Below are positions 7,002 to 15,180 of a DNA stretch of 64,000 nucleotides, one piece after another. The notes under the pieces were generated by a model. It saw nothing but the letters and a program-made list of their open reading frames with translations, had not been told where the DNA came from and did no database searches. The stretch is taken from contig CP107210.1 of NCBI GenBank assembly GCA_025757985.1, forward strand, positions 2,356,001 through 2,420,000, read 5' to 3'. This stretch comes from Oscillospiraceae bacterium (GTDB lineage Bacteria > Bacillota > Clostridia > Oscillospirales > Ruminococcaceae). The first letter of the stretch is position 1, and every line of letters starts with the position of its first letter. The position numbers and the translations under genes are program-made.

Positions 7002-8591
7002 TTATGTCAGCTGCATTGTCTTTTTATAGCCGCCGATGAACCGTATTTCAATTTCATTACGCGACCTCACCGTGATTTTCTCAATGATTCGCGCGGTCAG
7101 TGCATCGTCGTATTCTTGAATTTGCAGATCCTTGGCGGACAGAAGCATCTCCGGCTGGCTGGCTTTTTCCTGTCGGGCGGCGCTGTCCTCGATGGCTTTT
7201 TTCAGACTCTTAATTTTATTATTCAGCTTTTTCAGCCTGTCATCCAGAAACGGAGTATCCTCATCAAAGTCCAAGGACATTTCCAGCAGGCGGTCAAATT
7301 CCTGTTGGGTCTGCTCCAGTTGCTCCTGCAAATTGGGCTTTGTGCTTTCGCCGGTCTGGATGTTATGCAGGATGCCGTTGATCTGGGCAGCAACTTCATC
7401 GGTGAAGTTTGCCGCCAAACCCTGTACCGCTTTCAAAATGGCGCGGTGCAGTTCTTCTTCCGGGACGGACGGCGAGCTGCCGCAGAATTTCGTTCCGTAC
7501 TCGATGCGATTTACGCACCGCCAGACGATTTGCTTTCTGCCGTGGATATTCCAAGTCACCCGCTTGTAAGGGCTGCCGCAGTCACCGCAGAACAGTCGCT
7601 CGGACAAGGCATACTTGCTGTTGTAGCGGCCCCGGCGGCGCTTGCGCTGGTTAGCAGCTGACTTGCTGTTGCGGCGGGCAATCTCAGCTTGCACCTCTCG
7701 GAACATCTGTTTGCTGACAATGCCCTCGTGGTAATTTTCAATGTAATATTGTGGGAGTTGCCCGGTGTTTTTCTTATGTACACCCGTCAGCACATCCTCG
7801 GTAAAGGTCTTTTGCAGCAGCACATCACCGCAGTATTTTTCGTTTTGCAGGATGCGCTGGATGCTCTGTGCTGACCATTCGGTATTACCGCGAGCTGTGA
7901 GTGCACCCGCCGTTTCCAGCTTTGCCTTGATACTTTGCAGACTGTCCCCTTGCAGGTAGCTGTTGAAAATCAGCCGAATGATTTCAGCCTGCTCCGGGAT
8001 GATTTCCGGCTTGCCATCTGCCCCTTTTCGGTAGCCGATAATCCTTCCGTAAGGGAAGGCAAATTTACCGTGCTTATATCCCATGCGCTTACCGCGGGCT
8101 ACATTCTGGGAAATCGACTCGCTTTCGGCCTGGGCAAAGGCGCTCAGTACGGTGAGGATCATCTCGGAGTTCATGGTGGCGGTGTTGATGTTCTCTTTTT
8201 CAAATACCACCGCGATTCCCATCTGCTTCAGCATTCGGACGTATTGGATACTATCCAGCGTGTTGCGGGCAAACCGTGAAATAGATTTCGTCAGGATAAG
8301 GTCGATTCTGTGCTTCTTGCAGTCCTGAATCATCTGGTTGAAACCATCGCGCTTCTTGGTATGTACGCCGGAGATACCGTCATCCGCGTAGATGCCCGCG
8401 ACTTCCCACTCCGGGGTGGAATTGATTTTTTCGGTGTAGTACAGTTTCTGGATTTCAAAACTGCCCTGCTGTTCTTCTTCCTCGGTGCTGACACGGCAGT
8501 AGGCCGCCACCCGCAGCTTGCGCACCGTGTTTTTCCGTCCGGCGTTTTCCCTCATAGAAGCGGGAATTTCAATGATTCTCATGTTGCTCAT
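7002..8591 (-). CDS. Large serine recombinase
   Basis: The 529-residue protein has a resolvase catalytic domain ('AAYCRVSTEEEE', nucleophile S35; 'LTKSISRFARNTLD' with the conserved arginines), residues about 26-175. A Recombinase domain (about 190-300) and a zinc ribbon ('LFCGDCGSPYKRV', 'WRCVNR') follow, then a coiled coil near 420-470. Such enzymes integrate and excise mobile elements through a covalent serine intermediate with a 2-base crossover. It is the last gene of a three-gene operon, starting 11 bases after the middle gene, and the only one followed by a terminator. Confidence 0.9.
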   Translation of the reverse strand: MSNMRIIEIPASMRENAGRKNTVRKLRVAAYCRVSTEEEEQQGSFEIQKLYYTEKINSTPEWEVAGIYADDGISGVHTKKRDGFNQMIQDCKKHRIDLILTKSISRFARNTLDSIQYVRMLKQMGIAVVFEKENINTATMNSEMILTVLSAFAQAESESISQNVARGKRMGYKHGKFAFPYGRIIGYRKGADGKPEIIPEQAEIIRLIFNSYLQGDSLQSIKAKLETAGALTARGNTEWSAQSIQRILQNEKYCGDVLLQKTFTEDVLTGVHKKNTGQLPQYYIENYHEGIVSKQMFREVQAEIARRNSKSAANQRKRRRGRYNSKYALSERLFCGDCGSPYKRVTWNIHGRKQIVWRCVNRIEYGTKFCGSSPSVPEEELHRAILKAVQGLAANFTDEVAAQINGILHNIQTGESTKPNLQEQLEQTQQEFDRLLEMSLDFDEDTPFLDDRLKKLNNKIKSLKKAIEDSAARQEKASQPEMLLSAKDLQIQEYDDALTARIIEKITVRSRNEIEIRFIGGYKKTMQLT

Positions 8592-8602
8592 GGCTTTTCC
8601 CC

Positions 8603-9424
8603 TTACACAATTTGTCCGTTCTGCAGTTTGAATTCAACATGGGTGTCACGGTACAGGATGACCTTGCTGACGACTTCTTTATAAAAGGTTTCCGGAAATC
8701 CCTCTGTCGGCTTATACTCGGTACACGCCTTTTGTATCAGCAAGGTTGCCGGGTCGGCATCTCCTGCTGAGCAGAATTTATATTCCAGTTCCGCCCGGTG
8801 CAGGATTTTAGTGATTAGAGCATCCGCATCAGGTTCAGCATCCATCAGTGCTTGCCTAATTTCACAATCCAGCAGGGTAGTTCCCATTGATTGCACATTC
8901 GCCTTGCCCGCTGGCGGGTGGATGAGTTCGAGGTTCTGCCGGAGCCATCGCAGTTTTTCCACAATGCTATTGAAAGTTTCCTCGGCTTGTGTCGGTTTCG
9001 ACCACATTCCGCATTCGCGGCAAAACCATTGATTGCTTTTAGGATGCCAGTAAAGCCTTGCGCCGCAGCAGCCACACTGCATATCTTTGCGGAACGGTTT
9101 CAGCGTTTCCGAGTAGGTGACGGACTTGCTTTTCCGGATTTGTTCTGCCATTTCAAGCTGTTCTGCGGTGATGATTTGCGGATATTCCGCCGTGCCGCAG
9201 TAGTCCGCGTTGGCAAGGATGCGGCTTACCATGTTTTTGTTCCAGTGGGGTGAATCCGGGCGATAGGGGATTCCTTGGGCAGACAGCGCATCGGCAATCT
9301 GTTGAAATGTCCGCCCCGCGGTGTAGGCATCGAATATCTGGCGTACATCTTCGACCTGTTCGGAATCTGCCACGATTTTACCATCTGCAATTTTATAACC
9401 GAAGGGGAGATAGCGATTTTTCAT
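8603..9424 (-). CDS. Recombinase-family protein lacking the catalytic domain
   Basis: The 273-residue protein starts directly in a Recombinase domain ('YLPFGYKIADGKIVADSEQV', 'TAGRTFQQIADALSAQGIPY'). It then has a zinc ribbon ('CGCCGARLYWHPKSNQWFCREC') and a tail of about 120 residues. The serine resolvase domain of about 150 residues normally in front is absent. The start is not a truncation artefact: ATG overlaps the upstream recombinase stop as ATGA (9421-9424), so the gene is coupled as a unit. It may bind DNA as a partner or directionality factor of the two full recombinases. That role is inference. Confidence 0.8.
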   Translation of the reverse strand: MKNRYLPFGYKIADGKIVADSEQVEDVRQIFDAYTAGRTFQQIADALSAQGIPYRPDSPHWNKNMVSRILANADYCGTAEYPQIITAEQLEMAEQIRKSKSVTYSETLKPFRKDMQCGCCGARLYWHPKSNQWFCRECGMWSKPTQAEETFNSIVEKLRWLRQNLELIHPPAGKANVQSMGTTLLDCEIRQALMDAEPDADALITKILHRAELEYKFCSAGDADPATLLIQKACTEYKPTEGFPETFYKEVVSKVILYRDTHVEFKLQNGQIV

Positions 9425-10950
9425 GGTTCTGTTCTCCCCTCTGTCAGCTTCATTCCATTGATTAGTCCAAATGTTATCGCTGTACTGCTGATTTTCACTC
9501 TGCTTACCAGAGCCGTAAAAGCCGCCTCATCAAAGTCTGTCAGCGGCGGTCCGGCTGCCAGCCGCGTGCTGATCCCCTTTGTCTGCCGCAGCACCTTCTC
9601 AACATTCTTGTTGAAAAACCTGCGCATCAGCAGTGCCTTCTTTTCAATAAGCTGCTGTTCAATTACCGCACGATGCTCCCAGTATTGGGCACTATCAATA
9701 CAGCCTGTGGTGCGGAGACGCTCCAGGTTATGGTTTTGTTTGCCCAATCGTTGAATTTCTTTCGTTATCGTTACACGCTCGGCATTTCTTTGCTCTTGCA
9801 GATATCGAAGACTGGCAAGGTCATCCATTGCCGGGCGCAGGATTTTCTCGCGGTTTGCTTGCAGTTTGTTGTACATGGATAAGAATACCCGGCAAAGGTC
9901 TGCTTCGTACACAGGCTTTACCGGGCATAATTCAGATTTATCCAGATGCTTTCTGCAGCCCCATACAACGACACCGTTGGCTCTGACTTTTCGGGAAAAG
10001 ACAGAACCGCACTCGGCACAGTACAGCTTATTGCTGAAAGCGCAGGTATTCTGATGTTTTCGTTCCGTGCCTTTTCTTTTTAATAAGGTCTGCACCTTTT
10101 CAAATTCCTGTCGTGAGACCAACGCCTTGTGATGGTTCTGCACATAATACTGAGGAAGCTGACCGCTGTTTTTCTGGCACAGCAGGGGAAGATCATCGGG
10201 GGTAAAGTTCTTTTGATGGTGGACATCCCCGATGTACTTCTCATTCATAAGGATGCGCCGCACAGCAGATACATACCATGTGCCGTTCTCTTTCGGATAC
10301 CGACGATTCAATTCCTCTGCAATTTGCACAGTACCTACTCCGACCAGAAAACTGCTGTAAATGTAGCGGACGATTTCCGCTTCGCGCTCAATGGGAACCA
10401 GCTGACTTTCCTGCTTTTCGTAACCAAAAGGTGACATACCATTCAGGTATGTGCCGTCCTGCATCCGTTTGCGGATACCCCACTTTAGATTCTTAGAGAT
10501 TGACAGCGACTCTTCCTGTGCTGTAGCGCAAATCATACTCAGAATCATTTCACCGTTGGCAGTTTCGGTGTCAAAGCCCTCTTTTTCAAAAACAACCGTT
10601 ACGCCAAGGCTTTTCATTTCGCGCACCGATGTTAGCGCATCCGCCGTGTTTCGGGCGAAGCGGGATGCAGACTTGACCAACACACGGTCAATCAGCCCGG
10701 CGCGGCAGTCATCCAGCAAACGGTTGAACTGCTCACGGTGTTTGGTGCTGGTGCCGGTAATGCCTTCATCGGTGTAGATTCCGGCGAAATCCCAGTTTGG
10801 ATTTTCCTGTATCAGATGGGTATAATAATCCACCTGCACGGACAGTGAATTTAGCTGGTCGGTCGAATCACTGCTGACGCGGGCATAGGCTGCCACACGC
10901 AGACGCTTAGCCTGCGGCTGAATCGGCTGGATAATTTGTACTTGCGGCAT
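9421..10950 (-). CDS. Large serine recombinase, first gene of the recombinase operon
   Basis: The 509-residue protein has the full layout. The catalytic domain has 'AAYARVSSDSTDQLNS' (R24, S26) and 'VLVKSASRFARNTAD'. A Recombinase domain ('MSPFGYEKQESQLVPIEREA') runs about 165-290, a zinc ribbon has 'LYCAECGSVFSRKV' and 'WGCRKH', and the C-terminal region is helical. It is a different subfamily from the third gene of the operon, so the two are not a recent duplication. Start ATG 10948-10950 follows GGAGG. It is coupled to the catalytic-domain-less protein by a 4-base overlap. Confidence 0.9.
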   Translation of the reverse strand: MPQVQIIQPIQPQAKRLRVAAYARVSSDSTDQLNSLSVQVDYYTHLIQENPNWDFAGIYTDEGITGTSTKHREQFNRLLDDCRAGLIDRVLVKSASRFARNTADALTSVREMKSLGVTVVFEKEGFDTETANGEMILSMICATAQEESLSISKNLKWGIRKRMQDGTYLNGMSPFGYEKQESQLVPIEREAEIVRYIYSSFLVGVGTVQIAEELNRRYPKENGTWYVSAVRRILMNEKYIGDVHHQKNFTPDDLPLLCQKNSGQLPQYYVQNHHKALVSRQEFEKVQTLLKRKGTERKHQNTCAFSNKLYCAECGSVFSRKVRANGVVVWGCRKHLDKSELCPVKPVYEADLCRVFLSMYNKLQANREKILRPAMDDLASLRYLQEQRNAERVTITKEIQRLGKQNHNLERLRTTGCIDSAQYWEHRAVIEQQLIEKKALLMRRFFNKNVEKVLRQTKGISTRLAAGPPLTDFDEAAFTALVSRVKISSTAITFGLINGMKLTEGRTEP

Positions 10951-11198
10951 GGTGTTTTCCTCCGAGTTTTATCGCTGTGACACTCTTTTTGTCACATACA
11001 ACATACCCGAAAGGCTGGTCAAAAGCTATTCACTATAACCACTGAATATCGCGGCACAAAACGCCGCATTTCCGGGCATAACCAACATTTACTCGCTGGC
11101 AGACGTCCTGCGGCAGTTTTCCGTTCGTAGCGGCCGCCGTGAGCGCTGTATACGCGATTTCGTATCGCAGCTCTTGTTCTAATTTTATCGGGAGAGGT
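10951..11198. promoter_or_regulatory. Control region upstream of the recombinase operon
   Basis: This 248-base gap holds no convincing gene. TGTGACA (10976-10982) and TGTCACA (10990-10996) form an inverted repeat just upstream of the recombinase ribosome site, a plausible operator. A TTGACC with a weak TATGTT-like box lies above it on -. Confidence 0.4.
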
Positions 11199-11621
11199 TC
11201 AGTCAACATCGGCGGACACCTCCCACAGGAGCTTTTTCCGGGTATGCGGCGTGTGGGCCAAGAGTCTGTTCTCCAGCCCGGTCAAATACAGTTCATATTG
11301 CAGGTTGGTTTTAGTGGTGATGACCACCGCGCCGTGCTTTTGCAAAAAACGTAGGATGCGATACAGCGTGGTCAGATCGTGGCTTAAGCGGTCAAGGCTT
11401 TCGACCATCACTGCATTGACACGTCCCTGCTGCACGGCAGCAAGCATAGCAAACAGGCCCGGCCGCCAGAATTCATCACCGCGTTTTTGCTCCATGCTGG
11501 AGTTGATGATAATGTACCCTCGGCGGTCGGCCTCGCGCATGACCTCGGCCAGTTGGTTTTCCAGCGCAGGAAGATTGGGCACCCCACTGCGGGCGTAGGC
11601 CCAGACTTTGTATTCTGTCAT
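11199..11621 (-). CDS. Small resolvase-like protein A, catalytic residues partly lost
   Basis: The 140-residue protein covers only the N-terminal resolvase fold. 'KVWAYARSGVPNLPALENQ' stands in for the YxRVS...Q motif, and 'VMVESLDRLSHDLTTLYRIL' for the DRLSR motif. The aspartate and first arginine are kept but the next arginine is histidine. No DNA-binding domain follows. It starts 9 bases after protein B, which has a matching fold. Loss of catalytic residues suggests a regulatory or structural role, but a short serine recombinase with relaxed motifs cannot be excluded. Confidence 0.65.
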   Translation of the reverse strand: MTEYKVWAYARSGVPNLPALENQLAEVMREADRRGYIIINSSMEQKRGDEFWRPGLFAMLAAVQQGRVNAVMVESLDRLSHDLTTLYRILRFLQKHGAVVITTKTNLQYELYLTGLENRLLAHTPHTRKKLLWEVSADVD

Positions 11622-11630
11622 AGCGGCACC

Positions 11631-12077
11631 TCAAAACTGGTCCATCAGCGGCAGACGCACATCAAATCGCGGCTTGCCGAAAGAGGCCCTTGTGAATCTG
11701 TCCCCGACAAAGCGTTCTAATCCGCAGTTGATGAGTTCGGTGTTCAGGTCACATTCAGTGGTAATCAGGTAGACATCCCGCCTGCGGAAAATCTCGATAA
11801 CGCCCACCAGCAAGTAACTGTTGCGGCTGATTTGCTCCAAGTCGCGGACAATGACGGCCTCGACCAGATTGTTCTCCACTGCGTCCAGCATGGCCCGCAG
11901 ACCGTTGCGGTCCTTCAGCGTGTTGCCGCTGCAATGGTCAAAGGATGTGCCGCGCACGAGAAACCCGTGACCGGCCGCCTCGTCAATCAGGTCATACAGT
12001 CGGTCAAAGGCCGTTGCCGCGTTGACCGATGCGCACCGCACATAAATCCACGCCGGGTGGTCTTGTCTGTAGTTCAT
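11631..12077 (-). CDS. Small resolvase-like protein B, catalytic residues lost
   Basis: ATG 12075-12077 follows the helicase stop by one base; the longer open frame overlaps the helicase and is rejected. The 148 residues follow the resolvase fold ('AWIYVRCASVNAATAFDRLY', 'EAVIVRDLEQISRNSYLLVG'). In the motif that is normally LDRLSRN it reads LEQISRN, so aspartate and the first arginine are gone but the last arginine remains. This is the reverse of protein A. With helicase and A it forms a tight three-gene unit. Function unknown. Confidence 0.6.
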   Translation of the reverse strand: MNYRQDHPAWIYVRCASVNAATAFDRLYDLIDEAAGHGFLVRGTSFDHCSGNTLKDRNGLRAMLDAVENNLVEAVIVRDLEQISRNSYLLVGVIEIFRRRDVYLITTECDLNTELINCGLERFVGDRFTRASFGKPRFDVRLPLMDQF

Positions 12078-12078
12078 C

Positions 12079-14019
12079 TTAGAGCCCCTTTTCACAAAAA
12101 TAGTCCGGGTGCTTTTGCTCCCGGATAAATTGTTGTACATCTTCGATTTTGCTTGTGCTTTGGCAATCGGGCAAAACGGCAAGCGCGGCATCATGGTATT
12201 TGCCGCCGATGCCCGCGCGTTCGTCCAGAATCGCCACCACACAGGAGTCCTGCTCGGTACGGATGGCACGACCAAAGCCCTGCCGAAGTTTCTTCTGCAT
12301 TTCTGGGATAATTTCGGCGGCTATGTACTTCTGCAAAGTGGGATATTTCTGCCGTTCGTAGTCGCTGACCGGGTCGGGGATTGGGAACGGCAGCTTGGGG
12401 ATAATGAGCAGCGACACCATATCGCCGGGAAAGTCGATGCCCTCCCAGCAGGAACCTGCCGCAAACAGAACGCCGTTGCCGGATTCCTTGAAATGTTGAA
12501 TCACCCTGCCGCCGTTGCGCCACGCCTGAAAGGTCGGGTACGGCCAACGCCCATCCGTCAGGGCTTTCACCTCTGCCATCTGGCGGTAGGACGTGAACAG
12601 CACCAGCGCATGACCGCAGCAGGCATGGACAAGCCGAACAATTTCATCGGCCAGCTGCCGGTTATCCGTGCGTTCCTTGCGGCGATGCGGGAGGTATAAC
12701 AGACATTTTTTCTTGTATAAAAATGGCGACTCTGCGCTGAAATGGCGCAGTGGTTTGTAAGCCGCAAGGCCCAAAAGCTGCTCGGTGTGGTCGAAATTAC
12801 CAGCAGCAGCCAGCGTGCCGGAGGTCAAAATAGCCGGCTCTCCCGTGTTCCACAACGCACTGCGCAAAAGTTGCGGCACGCGGTTACTGGCCGCGCAAAA
12901 GGTCAACTGACCGTGAATGTCCGATTCGATATAGAGAATCCTTGTCGGGACTTCCAACAGAAAAAGGCGCAGCGTGCTTTCGGCCTCGCCCAGTCGGTTC
13001 TGCAAGTAGCGGGGCAAGTCTAACCGACACCCGGCAAATTGCAGCTGTTCAATGCAGTCGGCCAACGCCTTGTTGCGAAACAGCGTAGGCTTAAACGGTA
13101 CGCAGACGGTTCTTTCTTTCCAAGGCAAACTGTGCTGACAGGCAATAACCAATGTTCGGAATGCCGTGCGCAAGTTCTGAGCAATGTGGGAATAGTGCGC
13201 TTGCTGCAGCAGTGTACAGAGCTCCTGCATATCGCGTTCCGACAAGGACTCCGTGTACATTTGGCGGGCCGCACCCGGCAGCTTGTGCGCCTCGTCAACA
13301 ACCAGCGCCTGATAGCTGCGCAAAAGCAAAGGTCTATCCCGCTGACGGTGCGCAGCGTTGGCAAGCAGGTAATTGTGATTGCAGATTTGAATATCGGGTT
13401 TCATCGCGTCCCGCAGATATCGCTGATAGCGGCAATCCTGCTGTAAAATGCAATCCCGCGGACAGGACTGCGGTACGCAGATATGTCTGCGGTCAAAGTG
13501 AGAGAGTTCCGGGATATGGTCCATATCCAGCGTTTTGCCCGCCATGCGCAAGCTGGCTTGCTGGCGTTTTCGGCTTGTCGGGACTTGTGATTCGCGTTCC
13601 ATAAGCCGGGCATCGCAGACAAAGCGCTCCTTGCCCTTGCGGACAACCGCCGTAAGCGGCGTTTGGATACTGCTTTCTGCCAGCAGAATTGCGGATAAAT
13701 CAGGCAAATATTCGGTGAGAATGGCATCCTGCAAGGCCACGCTGGAAGTGGAAATTACAATGGGCAGTTTCAAGCTGCCGGGCCGGTTCATCTGCCACAA
13801 CACACAGGCCACAAGATAGGCCAGCGTTTTGCCGGTGCCGACACCGGCCTCACACAAAGAAATTTCCTTATTATAAAGAGTATCCAGAATTTCGTGGCAG
13901 AGTGCGATTTGTTCCTCGCGCACCGCCATGCCTCGCCGGGGTAATACATCCCGGAAGATATGCTCGGCCATGCGGTGGGATTGTGCATAGCCGGTAGAAT
14001 AGGTTTGCATTTTGTTCAC
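12079..14019 (-). CDS. DinG/XPD-type superfamily 2 DNA helicase
   Basis: The 646-residue protein has Walker A 'EAGVGTGKT' (57-65), Walker B 'ALVVDEAHKL', and motif VI-like 'KLRQGFGRAIRTEQD' near the C terminus. Between motifs I and II there are cysteines ('RFVCDARLMER', 'CVPQSCPRDCILQQDCRYQR') where DinG/XPD enzymes hold a 4Fe-4S cluster. These are 5'-to-3' helicases acting on forked or bubble DNA. It lacks the exonuclease domain of Gram-positive DinG and is shorter than chromosomal homologues. It is first in a unit with two resolvase-like proteins and sits behind a highly structured leader. Confidence 0.88.
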   Translation of the reverse strand: MNKMQTYSTGYAQSHRMAEHIFRDVLPRRGMAVREEQIALCHEILDTLYNKEISLCEAGVGTGKTLAYLVACVLWQMNRPGSLKLPIVISTSSVALQDAILTEYLPDLSAILLAESSIQTPLTAVVRKGKERFVCDARLMERESQVPTSRKRQQASLRMAGKTLDMDHIPELSHFDRRHICVPQSCPRDCILQQDCRYQRYLRDAMKPDIQICNHNYLLANAAHRQRDRPLLLRSYQALVVDEAHKLPGAARQMYTESLSERDMQELCTLLQQAHYSHIAQNLRTAFRTLVIACQHSLPWKERTVCVPFKPTLFRNKALADCIEQLQFAGCRLDLPRYLQNRLGEAESTLRLFLLEVPTRILYIESDIHGQLTFCAASNRVPQLLRSALWNTGEPAILTSGTLAAAGNFDHTEQLLGLAAYKPLRHFSAESPFLYKKKCLLYLPHRRKERTDNRQLADEIVRLVHACCGHALVLFTSYRQMAEVKALTDGRWPYPTFQAWRNGGRVIQHFKESGNGVLFAAGSCWEGIDFPGDMVSLLIIPKLPFPIPDPVSDYERQKYPTLQKYIAAEIIPEMQKKLRQGFGRAIRTEQDSCVVAILDERAGIGGKYHDAALAVLPDCQSTSKIEDVQQFIREQKHPDYFCEKGL

Positions 14020-14047
14020 CCCTATTGTTCCGTTTAACGCAAAATAA

Positions 14048-14224
14048 TGGGCCGCAGGCGCTTGGGAACCTGCGGCCCACGATTTGCCCTAAACGGCAAA
14101 GTTCATGGTTCGTTGTTGTGTCATATTTGCCGCCCGCACCCCTGACACAGGGAACACAACAGGCAGGCCGCTGGCGGCGGCCGTTCACTGACTCTGCCGG
14201 AATCTTACTGCTTACAATTCCGGC
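14048..14224 (-). ncRNA. Five-hairpin structured RNA or attenuator leader upstream of the helicase
   Basis: Read on -, five stems follow each other with little space. P1 is GCCGGAAT/ATTCCGGC (14196-14224), P2 GGCCGC/GCGGCC (14166-14182), P3 TGTTGTGT/ACACAACA (14114-14161) enclosing CCCTG/CAGGG, P4 TTTGCC/GGCAAA (14083-14100), and P5 an 11-bp TGGGCCGCAGG stem (14048-14079) followed by ATTATTTT. A TATAAT box lies at 14264-14269 on -. P5 resembles a terminator 29 bases before the helicase start, so this could be an attenuator or a separate RNA. It matches no riboswitch class that I recognise. Confidence 0.55.
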
Positions 14225-14386
14225 TCGGTCACCCCCTCTGACGCGGGAGGCTGCAGGTGTATCATTATAGCCCTTCCCTTGGCAGCTTGTGGTTTTGCCA
14301 AACCGCCCGCCGGGCCTGCCGGGAAAGGAACGTACCTGTTATGCTGGGTATTCGGTTGTCAAGGTGCGAGGAACGGACTATATCCG
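14225..14386. other. Non-coding remainder between the HTH gene and the structured leader
   Basis: No gene with a ribosome site or family resemblance is visible. It holds the TATAAT box at 14264-14269 on - and GC-rich repeats (CCGCCCGCCGGGC near 14305). The + frame at 14257-14526 runs through the HTH gene antisense and is not credible. Confidence 0.4.
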
Positions 14387-14710
14387 TTAAAGAGAAAAGC
14401 GTCGGAGAATGGAGTGTGCCGCCATACGATCTTCTTCTGTTTCTGCCTCATTGTACTTTCTGCGAAGCCACTCAATTTCTATCGGTTTTAAGTATGCTGT
14501 ATGAGAATTGGGTCTGCGGTCTATAAGAGAAATCCCTCCATGCGGACCTGACTTCGTGTTAATTTCGTAAAAGTCCATAAGGTAAACAATATCATAATTG
14601 ATTGTGCGGCGAGAAACGCCGAACCGTTTCGCAAAATCATCGATGCTATATTTTTTATATGTATATAAAAGCTCAATGATTTCATTGCGGCGTATTTCGA
14701 CGTCAGACAC
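14387..14710 (-). CDS. Small HTH (DeoR/HTH_11-type) DNA-binding protein
   Basis: A GTG start at 14708-14710 is chosen because AGGAGG lies 7 bases upstream; the frame is open back to 14743 without a better site. The 107 residues begin 'VSDVEIRRNEIIELLYTYKK', then 'SIDDFAKRFGVSRRTINYDI', a clear helix-turn-helix, followed by a short wing and a basic helix ('EIEWLRRKYNEAETEEDRM'). It lacks an effector domain. A perfect 10-bp inverted repeat at 14752-14780 sits just upstream and may be its own operator. Confidence 0.7.
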   Translation of the reverse strand: MSDVEIRRNEIIELLYTYKKYSIDDFAKRFGVSRRTINYDIVYLMDFYEINTKSGPHGGISLIDRRPNSHTAYLKPIEIEWLRRKYNEAETEEDRMAAHSILRRFSL

Positions 14711-14751
14711 TCCATCACCTCCTCTCATTTCTCTAAACCTCATCTTAAATG

Positions 14752-14780
14752 TAATTAGTGCAAAAACCTTGCACTAATTA
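14752..14780. promoter_or_regulatory. Perfect inverted repeat upstream of the small HTH gene
   Basis: TAATTAGTGC (14752-14761) and GCACTAATTA (14771-14780) are exact complements with a 9-base spacer, 42 bases before the GTG start. The symmetry and position fit a dimeric regulator site, likely autoregulatory. Confidence 0.55.
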
Positions 14781-14810
14781 TTTGAACTTTTTGTGAATTT
14801 TGAAGTTTAA

Positions 14811-14850
14811 AAAACACCGCCGATTTCAGTAAAGGAATCAGCGGTGTTTT
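14811..14850. terminator. Hairpin terminator between the sulfatase stub and the HTH gene
   Basis: AAAACACCGC and GCGGTGTTTT pair over 10 bp with additional pairing inside (GATT/AATC). T-runs flank it on both strands. It would stop transcription coming through the broken sulfatase. Confidence 0.7.
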
Positions 14851-14917
14851 GCATTAGAAGTTTTTTATTCCGATTATATGCCAATAGCGGCAAAGTTCCT
14901 GTCTCAAATGGAAAGAT

Positions 14918-15151
14918 TCAGTGTAAGTTCTTCAATGAAATATCTCTGTGCTGGTGAACATACATCCCGCTCCACAATGAATATCTCGACGGCGTACAAA
15001 TAGGATACACCGTAAACTGATTACAATAGTTTACACTGTCTGCTGCAAGCTTATCCAAATTTTGGGTTTTGATATCTTTATTCCCGTTGAATCCAAGACA
15101 ATCCCACCGAAGTTGGTCACAATGTAACACCAATATATTAGGTCGCTTCAC
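14918..15151 (-). pseudogene. Sulfatase, N-terminal stub only
   Basis: The 77-residue frame starts as a typical type I sulfatase: 'KRPNILVLHCDQLRWDCLGF' with the metal-binding aspartate, then 'CTPSRYSLWSGMYVHQH' with the CxPSR motif whose cysteine becomes formylglycine. Similarity stops at about 14946, after 'VHQHR', and an unrelated tail reaches a stop. Family members have 430-550 residues, so more than 80 percent is missing and the stub cannot fold into an enzyme. The break coincides with the edge of the mobile block, so insertion followed by deletion is likely. It was the last gene of the glycan operon. Confidence 0.85.
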
Positions 15152-15180
15152 AATTACCTCCTATTCTTCATTGTCTTACT

